This document shows, one piece after another, positions 44,810 through 53,843 of a stretch of 64,000 nt of DNA; position 1 is the first letter of the stretch, and each line of letters starts with the position of its first letter. The notes beneath the pieces were generated by a model. That model did no database searches. It was not told the origin of the DNA and saw nothing but the letters and a program-made list of their open reading frames with translations. A program made the position numbers and the translations under genes. Origin of the DNA: Bradyrhizobium jicamae (GTDB taxonomy: Bacteria > Pseudomonadota > Alphaproteobacteria > Rhizobiales > Xanthobacteraceae); assembly GCF_001440395.1 (NCBI RefSeq), contig NZ_LLXZ01000003.1:1-64000 (forward strand), written 5' to 3'.

Positions 44810-45997
44810 ATGGGGGGAGTTCTGGACGGCGTTCGCGTCCTCGATTTCGGGCGCTATATCGCGGGGCCGTATTGCGCGACGCTGCTGGCGGAATTCGGCG
44901 CGGAGGTCATTCGCGTCGAAAAGCGCGACGGCAGCGAGGATCGTTTTGTCGCGCCGGTCGGCGAAGGCGGCGAGGGCGCGCTGTTCCTGCAGGTCAACCG
45001 CAACAAGAAATGCATCACGCTCGATCCGATGAAGCCGGAGGGGCAGGAGGTGATGCGCCGGCTGGTCGCTACATCAGATGTCGTCGTCGCCAACCTGCCG
45101 CCGCAGACGCTGCGGGCGATGAAGCTCGATTATGAATCGCTGAAGGCGATCAAGCCGGACATCATCCTGACGACGGCAACCGCGTTCGGTAACCCCGGGC
45201 CGTGGTCCGACCGCGTCGGCTTCGATGGCGTCGGCCAGGTGATGTCGGGCGCGGTGTACATGACGGGCAAGGGCGATCCGCCGTACCGGGCCGCCGTGAA
45301 CTGGGTCGATTTCGGAACCGCGCTGCATTGCGCCTTCGGCACGCTCGCCGCTTTGATCGAGCGCGGCAAATCCGGGCGCGGCCAGATCGTCGAGGGCGCG
45401 CTGCTCGCGACCGCGCTGTCCTTCACCAACGCGACGCTGATCGAGCAGGCGGTGATATCGGCCAACCGCGTGCCATCAGGCAATCTCGGCCAGACCGCGG
45501 CGCCCGCTGACATCTACCGCACCAGGGATGGCTGGGTGCTGTGCCAGGTCACCGGTCACCCGCTGTTTATCCGCTGGGCCCGATTGATGGGTGAGGAGGA
45601 TCAATGGCTGAACGATCCGCGTTTTGCTGACGACATCAAGCGCGGCGATAACGGCCCCGTCATCAGCGAACGGATGGCGCGCTGGTGCGCCGAGCGCACC
45701 ACGCAGGAAGCCGTCGACACGCTCGGCAAATCAATGATTCCGGCCGGTCCGGTGCTGAGCCCGCAGCAGGCGCTGGAGCATCCGCATATCCGCGCGACCG
45801 GCTTCATGCAGGACGTCGACTATCCCGGTTTGCCGAACCCCGCGCCGACGATGCGCGCCGCAGTGCGGCTGTCGGAAACGCCGGGCGAAATCGTCACGCG
45901 GCCACCGACGCTCGGTGAGCATACCGACCGCGTGCTGGCCGATATCGGCTACGACGCGGATGCCATCGCCGCGCTTCGCAGCAACGGGATCATCTAG
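44810..45997 (+). CDS. CaiB/BaiF family CoA-transferase
   Basis: A 395-residue family III CoA-transferase, which moves CoA between carboxylic acids through a mixed anhydride on a conserved Asp, probably the Asp in AVNWVDFGTALH. N-terminal pattern VRVLDFGRYIAGPYCATLLAEFGAEVIRVE and LQVNRNKKCITLD are diagnostic. It is divergent from the DapA-family gene, gap 110 bp, and likely shares a promoter region and pathway. The acid substrate is unknown. Confidence 0.87.
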   Translation: MGGVLDGVRVLDFGRYIAGPYCATLLAEFGAEVIRVEKRDGSEDRFVAPVGEGGEGALFLQVNRNKKCITLDPMKPEGQEVMRRLVATSDVVVANLPPQTLRAMKLDYESLKAIKPDIILTTATAFGNPGPWSDRVGFDGVGQVMSGAVYMTGKGDPPYRAAVNWVDFGTALHCAFGTLAALIERGKSGRGQIVEGALLATALSFTNATLIEQAVISANRVPSGNLGQTAAPADIYRTRDGWVLCQVTGHPLFIRWARLMGEEDQWLNDPRFADDIKRGDNGPVISERMARWCAERTTQEAVDTLGKSMIPAGPVLSPQQALEHPHIRATGFMQDVDYPGLPNPAPTMRAAVRLSETPGEIVTRPPTLGEHTDRVLADIGYDADAIAALRSNGII

Positions 45998-46077
45998 ATG
46001 CAGCGGCCGACGACCCGGCGCCTTGCTGGTTGCCGCCAGGCGGTTCTTCGCCTGACCGGCGCCCGGTCGTCCGCGCC

Positions 46078-47010
46078 ATGACACTCCTCTCCATACCGTC
46101 CAATCCCGTTCCGGAGGGCGCGCATGCCGGAACGATCGGGGCGTCGGATGGCACTGCGTTGCGCTTTGCGCGCTGGGCGGCGCCGGCCACCGGCCGGGGA
46201 ACCGTCTGTGTCTTCACCGGGCGCAGCGAGTGCATCGAGAAGTATTTCGAGACGGTGCAGGATCTGCGCAGCCGCGGTTATGCGGTAGCGATGATCGACT
46301 GGCGCGGGCAGGGGCATTCCGCGCGCCGGTTGAGTAACCCGTTCAAGGGCCATGTGCAGAGTTTTTCGGAGTACCAGACCGACGTGGCGGCCTTCGTCAA
46401 GCAGGTGGTGCTGCCGGATTGTCCGCCCCCCTATTTTGCACTGGCGCATTCGATGGGCGGCGCGGTGATGCTGCACGTCGCGCATGCCGGCATCGAAGTG
46501 TTCGAACGCTTCGTGCTCTGCTCGCCGATGGTCGACCTGCCGGCTCCGCGCACGTCGCTGCCGATGCGCGGCCTGATGCGCATGCTGCGCGCGGCCGGAA
46601 TGGGCGAGCGGTTTATTCCGGGCGGGAACAGCGAGCTGACCAAGCCGTCGCATTTTCCCGGCAATCCCCTGACCTCGGATCCCCGCCGCTATGCCCGCAA
46701 CGCGGCCATCCTGCAGGCCGATCCGACGCTCGGGATTGCATCGCCGACCGTGGCGTGGCTCGACGCGGCCTTTGCGGCGATGGCCGAGTTTCGCTCGCCG
46801 GAGTTTGCTCGCGGGATTCGTCAGCCCGTCCTGATGCTCGCGGCAGGCGACGACGCCGTCGTATCCAGCCCTGCCATCGCGGCGTTTGCGCGCCGTCTGT
46901 CGGCGGGATCGCATCGCCTGATCGCGGGCGCGAAGCACGAAATCCTGCAGGAAGACGACCGCTATCGCGACCAGCTATGGGCCGCGTTCGATGCGTTCAT
47001 GCCGGGCTAG
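46078..47010 (+). CDS. Alpha/beta hydrolase (monoacylglycerol lipase-like)
   Basis: A 310-residue serine hydrolase: nucleophile Ser in LAHSMGGAVML, acid Asp in AAGDDAVVS, base His in IAGAKHEILQED. An early VFTGRSECIEKYFE and DWRGQGHS resemble lysophospholipases of the PldB type. ATG 46078 is preferred; an in-frame TTG at 46030 would add residues unlike the family. Cytosolic. It lies 80 bp after the CoA-transferase gene and may be cotranscribed. Confidence 0.82.
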   Translation: MTLLSIPSNPVPEGAHAGTIGASDGTALRFARWAAPATGRGTVCVFTGRSECIEKYFETVQDLRSRGYAVAMIDWRGQGHSARRLSNPFKGHVQSFSEYQTDVAAFVKQVVLPDCPPPYFALAHSMGGAVMLHVAHAGIEVFERFVLCSPMVDLPAPRTSLPMRGLMRMLRAAGMGERFIPGGNSELTKPSHFPGNPLTSDPRRYARNAAILQADPTLGIASPTVAWLDAAFAAMAEFRSPEFARGIRQPVLMLAAGDDAVVSSPAIAAFARRLSAGSHRLIAGAKHEILQEDDRYRDQLWAAFDAFMPG

Positions 47011-47301
47011 GTCGTGCACTCGTTAGCGCGCAGCCAAATTCGGACTGAAGCGCCACGAATTTACTTCCGCTTTCCGCGCACAGCGTACATGATCGGACTT
47101 GCTGCTGGCTCGATCCGTCGCGAATGACCCACAACGGACTTTGCAAACAGGCAACTCGGAGCCAGCCCCTATCAAATGCACTCAGTTGACCTGATCCGAT
47201 GGTCGCTGAGGGATTGACGTGCAGCGGCGGGAATTTCTTTGTGTCTTGGGTGTTGCGTCGGTCGCGTGGCCGCACGCCAAGCGAGCACAGGAGGGCCTGG
47301 A

Positions 47302-47541
47302 ATGAGGAAGACATTTTCTGCATTTGTCGCCGTCACAACGATTGCCGGTTCGCTCGCCACAACGCCCGCAAGCGCACAGCGTGGCGTCGCCCCAGGCGTC
47401 GCAGCTCCGGACCGCTATTGGCCCGCCCCCTACGGAGCAGGTCCCGGGCCATACGATGATTTTGGCAGTTGCGAATGGGTGACGCAGCGTTTCTGGAACG
47501 GCAATAGCTGGCGGGTCCGCCGGGTGCGGGTCTGCGGCTGA
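47302..47541 (+). CDS. Small exported protein
   Basis: A 79-residue protein with an excellent AGGAGG site before ATG 47302, a signal peptide (TFSAFVAVTTIAGSLATTPASA) and a short mature part with aromatic residues and two Cys (FGSCEWVTQRFWNGNSWRV, RVCG). Likely periplasmic with one disulfide. No known function. Confidence 0.65.
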   Translation: MRKTFSAFVAVTTIAGSLATTPASAQRGVAPGVAAPDRYWPAPYGAGPGPYDDFGSCEWVTQRFWNGNSWRVRRVRVCG

Positions 47542-47948
47542 TCCGCGATGGCAGCGAGATTTGCGCGGCCATAGCACCATCGACATCAAGCGGAGGCCGT
47601 CGAAATGACCGGGACCGTAAAGCGCAAGGCCGAAGAGCACTGCAGCGATGAACGATCCATCCCGGCGAACTCGATGAGTCCGTTTGTGGCACGTCGCGTT
47701 ATTTGGTTGCGATGCGGAATTTGGTCGCTGTCCGGACGGTGGCGGACATCGATCAAGCAAAGCCGATCAAGCTCGATTTGTGGGTACGCACCCTGGCTCG
47801 AACGAACGTCGTCGTTATCGCGGTAGCGAACGGAAATCGTCCGGTCTCGACGCTCGGAACGCTTGTCACGGTGGAGTTCCAGACCGTATCGTGACATCGC
47901 GGAGCGGCGGCGCGCGGCGTCACGGCCGAGGCGGGATCGGGGTTTTGC
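47542..47948. other. Intergenic stretch
   Basis: About 400 bp between the small exported protein and the acyltransferase gene. A 60-codon frame at 47712-47894 (plus) is possible but lacks a ribosome site and a family. Otherwise nothing was seen. Confidence 0.35.
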
Positions 47949-49421
47949 ATGGGGTCGCAGGTAAGCTTGCCGCTCTGGGTCGTCGTGCTGATGGCGGTCT
48001 TCGCGATCCTGGCGACGCTGGATCGTATCCTGATTCCCAGCGTGCGTTGGGCGCTGCGCCGCCGCGCCAATCGCGCCATTGAGGAGCTCAACACCAAACT
48101 GAAGCTTCGCATTCAGCCGTTCAAGCTGACCGAGCGCCAGGTGCTGATCGATCGCCTGGTGTTCGACCCGGAAGTGTTGCGGGCGGCCGAGGAATATTCG
48201 CTCCAGACCGGCGTGCCGAACGAAGTCGCGATGGAGAAGGTGAGGCGCTACGCCCGCGAGATCGTTCCGGCGTTCAGCGCCTATGCCTATTTTCGCGTCG
48301 GGACGCGGATCGCGCGCGCCGTGTCCCATATGCTGTACCGGGTGCGGATCGGCGTCCGTAACGACGAGGCGCTGGCGGCCGTCGATCCCGCTTCGTCCGT
48401 GATCTTCGTCATCAACCATCGCTCCAACATGGATTACGTGCTGGTGACCTATGTCGCCTCGACCTCGTCGGCGCTGAGCTACGCCGTCGGCGAATGGGCC
48501 AAGGTGTGGGGCCTCAGCAATCTGATCCGCTCGATGGGCGCCTATTTCATCGCGCGCGATTCCGGCGAGGCGCTCTATCGCAAGGTGCTGTCGCGCTATG
48601 TACACATGGCGACCGCCGCCGGTGTCACGCAGGCGGTTTTCCCGGAGGGCGGGCTCAGTCGCGACGGCAAGCTGCGTCCGCCGAAATTCGGGCTGCTGAG
48701 CTACATGGTAGCGGACTTCGATCCGCACGGACCGCGCGATGTGGTGTTCATCCCGGTTGCCGTCAACTACGACCGCGTGCTGGAAGACCGCATGCTGACC
48801 TCGGCGGCCAATACCGAGCCAGGGAAGAAGCCGGTGTTCGGCTTCAACGCGGCGGTCTTTGCACGCCATTTCTTCCGCCATCTCTGGCTGGCCATGCGCG
48901 GCGAGTGGTATCGCTTCGGCTATACCTGCGTCAGTTTCGGCGAGCCGGTGTCGCTGCGAAATTATGTCGAGGCCAGGAAGATCGACTTTCGCGTTCTCGC
49001 GGCCGAGCCGCGCCGTATCGAGGTCGAACGGCTCGGCAACGAGTTGATGGAGGCCGTTGGCCGCGTGGTGCCGGCGCTGCCCGTCTCGCTGGTCTCGACC
49101 GCCATCCTTGCGGCCGGCGATCAGCCGCTGACGCTGCTCGAAATCAAGGGCCGCGTATCGGCGCTGATCGGCGAGCTCGAGCGCCTCGGAACCTACGTTC
49201 ACATCCCGCGCGCCGACCGCGATTACGCGATCTCCGTCGGCTTGCGGATGCTGACGCTGCGCCATCTCGTGATCGAGACCGATGACACCTACCGCGTCAA
49301 CCCGAAGGAGATGGTGCTGCTGCACTACTATGCGAACGCGATCGTCCATCTGTTCAGGGATGAGGATACGGATATCGGTAGCGATGTCGCTGCGCGGTGG
49401 ACCGAGAGGGTTGCTCCGTAG
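47949..49421 (+). CDS. Glycerol-3-phosphate 1-O-acyltransferase family protein
   Basis: A 490-residue membrane-anchored acyltransferase. One N-terminal helix (LPLWVVVLMAVFAILATL) precedes the catalytic domain, with motif I NHRSNMDYVL (His-x4-Asp) near residue 158, the substrate-binding motif FPEGGLSRDGKLR near 234 and VVFIPVAVNYDR near 263. This fits PlsB-like enzymes that acylate glycerol-3-phosphate, although it is shorter than PlsB (~800). The C-terminal third is a helical domain of unknown role. It may work in phospholipid synthesis or remodelling; the acyl donor is not predictable. Confidence 0.8.
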   Translation: MGSQVSLPLWVVVLMAVFAILATLDRILIPSVRWALRRRANRAIEELNTKLKLRIQPFKLTERQVLIDRLVFDPEVLRAAEEYSLQTGVPNEVAMEKVRRYAREIVPAFSAYAYFRVGTRIARAVSHMLYRVRIGVRNDEALAAVDPASSVIFVINHRSNMDYVLVTYVASTSSALSYAVGEWAKVWGLSNLIRSMGAYFIARDSGEALYRKVLSRYVHMATAAGVTQAVFPEGGLSRDGKLRPPKFGLLSYMVADFDPHGPRDVVFIPVAVNYDRVLEDRMLTSAANTEPGKKPVFGFNAAVFARHFFRHLWLAMRGEWYRFGYTCVSFGEPVSLRNYVEARKIDFRVLAAEPRRIEVERLGNELMEAVGRVVPALPVSLVSTAILAAGDQPLTLLEIKGRVSALIGELERLGTYVHIPRADRDYAISVGLRMLTLRHLVIETDDTYRVNPKEMVLLHYYANAIVHLFRDEDTDIGSDVAARWTERVAP

Positions 49422-49423
49422 CT

Positions 49424-49520
49424 CCGTAGGGTGGGCAAAGGCGCGTAACCGACGTGCCCACCATCTATCATCGATCGGGCTGCTTGACGGTGGGCACGCT
49501 TCGCTTTGCCCACCCTACGG
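49424..49520. repeat. Nested inverted repeat element (GTAGGGTGGGCAAAG type)
   Basis: Outer arms of 17 bp (49424-49440 and 49504-49520) are exact complements. Inner arms CGTGCCCACC (49453-49462) and GGTGGGCACG (49489-49498) are also exact. The ~97-bp element directly follows the acyltransferase stop and resembles dispersed rhizobial palindromic elements. It could fold into a long hairpin and act as a terminator. Confidence 0.7.
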
Positions 49521-49560
49521 CTGCACGGGGTATGACGGCCCGAGGCCTTCCTTGCAAAAG

Positions 49561-49575
49561 CTTGAAGTTTAAAAT
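49561..49575. promoter_or_regulatory. Cluster operator site 1 (before the SDR gene)
   Basis: CTTGAAGTTTAAAAT, 33 bp before the SDR start. It matches the pseudo-palindrome YTTKARRYYTMAARW found at four other promoters of the same cluster. Confidence 0.6.
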
Positions 49576-49608
49576 ATATGCTGGACCATCATCCTGGAGG
49601 CCTGACCG

Positions 49609-50370
49609 ATGTCTCAATTGTCGCGTTCCTCCCATGCGCTCGTCACCGGTGGCGGGCGGGGCATTGGCCTTGCGATATCGGCGGCGCTGTCGAAGGCCGG
49701 TGCTACGGTAACGGTGCTCGGCCGCAACAGCGCGACGCTCGATGAAGCCGTCGCATCCGGCGCGGCGCAGTTCGCGGCCGTAGCCGACGTCGCTGATCAG
49801 GCGTCGGTCAAATCGGCCGTTGCGGAAGCCGCCGCGCGGCAGCCGATCGATATCCTGATTGCCAATGCGGGCACGGCGGAGTCCGCGCCCTTCGGCCGTT
49901 CCGATGCGGCGTTGTTCCAGCGGATGATGGACGTTAATTTCATGGGCGTGGTCCACGCCACGCAAGCGGTATTGCCCGGGATGGTGGAACGCCGCCACGG
50001 GCGGATCATCGCCGTCGCGTCTACCGCCGGTCTCAAGGGCTACGCCTATGTCTCGGCCTACAGCGCGGCGAAACATGCCGTGATCGGTCTTGTCCGTTCG
50101 CTGGCTCTGGAGACGGCGAAGAGCGGTGTGACCGTCAACGCGGTTTGCCCCGGCTTCACCGAAACCGACCTGCTGGAAGGCTCGATCGACAACATCATCA
50201 AGAAGACCGGCCGCAGCCGGGAGCAGGCGGTCGCCGAATTGGCAAAGCACAATCCGCAAGGACGCCTCGTCGCGCCGTCGGAAGTCGCGGACGCCGTGCT
50301 CTGGCTGTGCGGCGAGGGCGCCGGCGCCATCACAGGACAATCGATCGCCGTTGCCGGCGGCGAGGTCTGA
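49609..50370 (+). CDS. SDR family oxidoreductase (3-hydroxyacyl-CoA dehydrogenase-like)
   Basis: A 253-residue short-chain dehydrogenase. NAD(P) loop TGGGRGIGLAI, NAG in IANAGTAES, catalytic Ser in VASTAGLKG and Tyr-x3-Lys in YSAAKHA, then PGFTETDLL. ATG 49609 has TGGAGG eight bases upstream. It is followed 30 bp later by an enoyl-CoA hydratase gene, with operator site 1 in its promoter, so it belongs to the aminobenzoyl-CoA cluster. It probably oxidises a hydroxyacyl-CoA during breakdown of the reduced ring; this is inference from context. Confidence 0.85.
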   Translation: MSQLSRSSHALVTGGGRGIGLAISAALSKAGATVTVLGRNSATLDEAVASGAAQFAAVADVADQASVKSAVAEAAARQPIDILIANAGTAESAPFGRSDAALFQRMMDVNFMGVVHATQAVLPGMVERRHGRIIAVASTAGLKGYAYVSAYSAAKHAVIGLVRSLALETAKSGVTVNAVCPGFTETDLLEGSIDNIIKKTGRSREQAVAELAKHNPQGRLVAPSEVADAVLWLCGEGAGAITGQSIAVAGGEV

Positions 50371-50400
50371 TCCAACAACAATGCACTTCAGGGAGATCCC

Positions 50401-51237
50401 ATGAGCAAGCCCGCAAACCCCGTCACGCTGCCGCTGGCGGATTATTCGCCAAAACATTTTCTGCTCGCCGTCGTCGATCGCGTCGCCACCGTGACGCTCA
50501 ATCGTCCCGAGCGCAAGAATCCGCTGACCTTCGAAAGCTATCGCGAGCTCACCGATTTCTTCCGCGCCTGCGCGATGGATGACGAGGTCAAGACCGTGGT
50601 CGTCACGGGCGCGGGTGGCAATTTCTCGTCCGGCGGCGATGTGTTCGAAATCATCGGCCCCTTGATCCAGATGGATACCAAGGGCCTCACCGCCTTTACG
50701 CGCATGACCGGCGACCTCGTGAAGGCAATGCGGGCCTGTCCGCAGCCGATCGTGGCTGCGGTAGAAGGCATCTGCGCCGGTGCGGGCGCGATCATCGCGA
50801 TGGCGTCCGACCTGCGGCTGGCTGCCACCGGCGCCAAGGTCGCGTTCCTGTTCAACAAGGTCGGGCTCGCCGGCTGCGACATGGGCGCCTGCGCGATCCT
50901 GCCGCGCATCATCGGGCAATCGCGCGCATCGGAACTGCTCTATACAGGCCGCTTCATGACCGCGGAGGAGGGCGAGAAGTGGGGCTTCTTCTCCAGGATC
51001 GTCACGGCGGAACAGGTGCTGCCGCAGGCGCAGTTGCTGGGCAAGCAGATCGCGGAAGGACCGACTTTCGCCAACACCATGACCAAGCGTATGCTGGCGA
51101 TGGAATGGGCGATGTCGGTGGAAGAGGCGATCGAGGCTGAAGCGGTGGCCCAGGCGCTCTGCATGACCACGGAAGATTTCAATCGTGCGTTCGAGGCGTT
51201 TTCGAACAAGCGGACCCCCGTGTTCGAGGGGAATTGA
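50401..51237 (+). CDS. Enoyl-CoA hydratase/isomerase family protein
   Basis: A 278-residue crotonase-fold enzyme. Oxyanion-hole segments are [14 protein letters not shown] and [20 protein letters not shown]. The position of the catalytic Glu of classical hydratases appears in [18 protein letters not shown], where the usual acid is not clearly kept, so it may be a ring hydrolase or isomerase rather than a simple hydratase. It is cotranscribed with the SDR gene. Possible role: hydration or hydrolytic opening of the dearomatised ring CoA ester. Confidence 0.82.
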   Translation: MSKPANPVTLPLADYSPKHFLLAVVDRVATVTLNRPERKNPLTFESYRELTDFFRACAMDDEVKTVVVTGAGGNFSSGGDVFEIIGPLIQMDTKGLTAFTRMTGDLVKAMRACPQPIVAAVEGICAGAGAIIAMASDLRLAATGAKVAFLFNKVGLAGCDMGACAILPRIIGQSRASELLYTGRFMTAEEGEKWGFFSRIVTAEQVLPQAQLLGKQIAEGPTFANTMTKRMLAMEWAMSVEEAIEAEAVAQALCMTTEDFNRAFEAFSNKRTPVFEGN

Positions 51238-51249
51238 GGCCGTAGGACT

Positions 51250-51319
51250 GTAGCCCGGGTGAGCGCAGCGATACCCGGGGACCGCTGTTCCCGCATATCG
51301 CTCCGCTCATGCGGGCTAC
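51250..51319. repeat. REP-like element, copy 1 (GTAGCCCGGGTGAGCGCAGCGATACCC type)
   Basis: The element starts GTAGCCCGGGTGAGCGCAGC and ends with GCGGGCTAC, so the ends are imperfect inverted copies. A second copy of the same family lies at 55164-55242. It follows the hydratase stop and may act as a transcript end. Confidence 0.65.
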
Positions 51320-51360
51320 GAACTCCACCCGGGCCACGAACAGCCCCTTGCCAAAAATTA

Positions 51361-51375
51361 TTTTAGGCTTAAAGT
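51361..51375. promoter_or_regulatory. Cluster operator site 2 (before the monooxygenase/reductase gene)
   Basis: TTTTAGGCTTAAAGT within a larger A/T-rich symmetric stretch, 41 bp before ATG 51417. One of five copies of the shared motif. Confidence 0.65.
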
Positions 51376-51416
51376 AATTTCCGGACGAGCCCGACAGCCT
51401 GTTTCGGAGGCGGCAG

Positions 51417-53765
51417 ATGAAGATCGCGATTATCGGCGGCGGACCGGCCGGTCTCTACGCCGCGATCCTCTTGAAGAAGCAGCGGCCCCAGGCCGAGATC
51501 ACGGTCTATGAGCGCAACCGCGCCGACGACACGTTCGGCTTCGGCGTGGTGTTCTCCGATGCAACGCTCGACAATTTCGAGAAATACGATCCGCCGAGCT
51601 ATCGCCGCATCACCGAGGAGTTCGCCTATTGGGACGACATCGCGGTGCATTTCCGCGGTACCGTCCATCGCGTCGGCGGCAACGGCTTTTGCGGCTGCTC
51701 GCGCCGCACGCTGCTGCTGATCCTGCAGGAGCGCGCCCGCGAACTCGGCGTGACGCTGTTGTTCGAAACCGACATCGATGACGAAGCCCGCTTTGCCGAT
51801 ACCGATCTGATCGTGCTCGCCGACGGCATCAACAGCCGCTTCCGCGACAAGCACATCGAGCATTTCCAGCCGCAGATCGACCTGCGCTCCAACAAGTTCG
51901 CCTGGATGGGCTCGACCCGGCCGCTCGACGCCTTCACCTTCATCTTCCAGGAGACCGAGTGGGGCCCGTTCATCGCGCACGCCTATCAGTACGAGGCGGG
52001 ACGCTCGACCTGGATTTTCGAGACCGATGCGGAAACGTTCAAGCGTGCGGGGCTCGAAGGCCTGGATGAACAGCAATCCGCCGACCGGATGGCTGACATT
52101 TTCGACTGGTTCCTCGACGGCCACCCGCTGCTGATCAACCGCTCGATGTGGCGCAATTTCCCGATGATCCGCAGCCAGCGCTGGGTCAAGGGCAACATGG
52201 TGCTGCTGGGCGATGCCAAGGCGACCGCACATTTCTCGATCGGCTCCGGCACCAAGCTTGCGATGGAAGATGCGATTGCGCTGGCCGACGCGATGGCGCA
52301 GGCGCCGAATGTCGACGCCGCGTTGCAGACCTACGAGCATGGCCGGCGCGAGGAAGTCGAGAAGACCCAGCACGCTGCCGACGTGTCGCTGGTCTGGTTC
52401 GAGCATGTCGACCGTTTCTGGGATTTCGACCCCGTGCAGTTCGCCTTCGGCGTCATGACCCGCGCCAAGGCGATCACCTACGATAACCTCACGCTGCGCG
52501 CGCCGGAGTTCGTCCGCGAGGTCGACAAGGCGTTTGCGAAGCAGGTGCGCAGCAAGGGCTTTGACGTCGATCTCGACAATCCCCGAGCGCCGATGTTCCA
52601 GCCACTGAAACTGCGCGAGATGGAAGTGGCGAACCGCGCGGTGGTTTCGCCGATGTGCATGTACTCGGCAAGAGAGGGCGTGCCCACTGATTTCCACCTG
52701 GTGCACTACGGCTCGCGCGCGATCGGCGGCGCCGGCCTGATCTTCACGGAGATGACCTGCGTCGGCCGCGACGCCCGCATCACGCCTGGCTGTACGGGTT
52801 TGTGGAACGACGAGCAGCAGGCCGCCTGGACGCGGATCGTCGATTTCGTCCACGCCAACTCGGCCGCAAAAATCTGCCTGCAGCTTGGCCATGCCGGCCG
52901 CAAGGGCGCGACCAAATTGATGTGGGAGGGTATGGACCGGCCACTGGAGCAGGGCGGCTGGGACACGATCTCGGCGTCGCCATTGCCCTATTTCCCGGAC
53001 AGCCAGGTGCCGCGTGAGATGGATCGCGCGGCGATGGACCACGTCAAGCAGGAGTTCGTGGCGGCCACCTTGCGCGGCGTGGCCTGCGGCTTCGACATGC
53101 TGGAACTGCACAGCGCCCATGGCTATCTGCTGGCGAGTTTCATTTCGCCGCTGACCAACCAGCGGACAGACGAATATGGCGGCACGCTCGCCAACCGGTT
53201 GCGCTATCCGCTGGAGGTGTTCGAGGCGATGCGCGCGGCGTGGCCGGCGCACAAGCCGATGTCGGTTCGTATCTCCGCGACCGACTGGGCCGCCGGCGGC
53301 ACCACCGGCGACGACGCGGTCGCGGTGGCACGCGCTTTCGGCGAGGCCGGCGTCGATCTGGTCGATGTCTCCACCGGCCAGACCGTCCGCGACGCGCAGC
53401 CGATCTATGGCCGCATGTTCCAGACGCCGTTCTCCGATCAGGTCCGGAACGAGGCCCGGGTCGCGACCATGTGCGTCGGGAACATCACGACCGCGGACCA
53501 GGTGAACACAATTCTGGCTGCCGGCCGCGCCGACCTGGTGGCGCTCGGCCGGCCGCATCTGGTCGATCCGTCCTTCACGATGCGGGCCGCGGCCTGGTAT
53601 GGCGCCGATGTCGCCTGTCCGCCACAATATCTGCCCGGCAAGGAACAAATCTTCCGCAACAGCGTGCGCGACCGGCAGGATTTTGAAGACCTCAAAATTA
53701 AGGGTAAGCCGAAAACCCGCGCCGAGTTGAAAGCCGAGGCGACAAAGCCGCTTGCAGCCGAATAG
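51417..53765 (+). CDS. 2-aminobenzoyl-CoA (salicylyl-CoA 5-hydroxylase type) monooxygenase/reductase, bifunctional
   Basis: A 782-residue fusion of two flavoproteins. N-terminal half (~1-390): FAD monooxygenase with [26 protein letters not shown] and [17 protein letters not shown]-terminal half (~395-775): Old Yellow Enzyme-like FMN reductase with [35 protein letters not shown] and [19 protein letters not shown]. This is the layout of 2-aminobenzoyl-CoA monooxygenase/reductase, which hydroxylates the CoA ester at C5 and then reduces the ring, and of bifunctional salicylyl-CoA 5-hydroxylases. A 2-aminobenzoate-CoA ligase type gene and tryptophan dioxygenase in the same cluster favour 2-aminobenzoyl-CoA. 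ATG 51417 has GGAGG nine bases upstream. Confidence 0.88.
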   Translation: MKIAIIGGGPAGLYAAILLKKQRPQAEITVYERNRADDTFGFGVVFSDATLDNFEKYDPPSYRRITEEFAYWDDIAVHFRGTVHRVGGNGFCGCSRRTLLLILQERARELGVTLLFETDIDDEARFADTDLIVLADGINSRFRDKHIEHFQPQIDLRSNKFAWMGSTRPLDAFTFIFQETEWGPFIAHAYQYEAGRSTWIFETDAETFKRAGLEGLDEQQSADRMADIFDWFLDGHPLLINRSMWRNFPMIRSQRWVKGNMVLLGDAKATAHFSIGSGTKLAMEDAIALADAMAQAPNVDAALQTYEHGRREEVEKTQHAADVSLVWFEHVDRFWDFDPVQFAFGVMTRAKAITYDNLTLRAPEFVREVDKAFAKQVRSKGFDVDLDNPRAPMFQPLKLREMEVANRAVVSPMCMYSAREGVPTDFHLVHYGSRAIGGAGLIFTEMTCVGRDARITPGCTGLWNDEQQAAWTRIVDFVHANSAAKICLQLGHAGRKGATKLMWEGMDRPLEQGGWDTISASPLPYFPDSQVPREMDRAAMDHVKQEFVAATLRGVACGFDMLELHSAHGYLLASFISPLTNQRTDEYGGTLANRLRYPLEVFEAMRAAWPAHKPMSVRISATDWAAGGTTGDDAVAVARAFGEAGVDLVDVSTGQTVRDAQPIYGRMFQTPFSDQVRNEARVATMCVGNITTADQVNTILAAGRADLVALGRPHLVDPSFTMRAAAWYGADVACPPQYLPGKEQIFRNSVRDRQDFEDLKIKGKPKTRAELKAEATKPLAAE

Positions 53766-53790
53766 GCCGAATGGCAGGCTCTCTCCGTCA

Positions 53791-53825
53791 CCTCCCTCTC
53801 CCCGCAAGCGGGGCGAGGTTGAGGG
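53791..53825. repeat. Short palindromic repeat (CTCCCTCTCCCCGC type)
   Basis: CCCCGC-AA-GCGGGG (53800-53813), flanked by CCTC/GAGG pairing. It lies between the bifunctional enzyme gene and the next monooxygenase gene, 18 bp before the latter. A common rhizobial intergenic hairpin. Confidence 0.5.
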
Positions 53826-53843
53826 AAGAGAGTGGAGTAGCGC

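Noticed and set aside
47586..49349. A 587-codon open frame antisense to the acyltransferase gene
   Set aside because: Same kind of shadow frame; the plus-strand acyltransferase motifs are intact.
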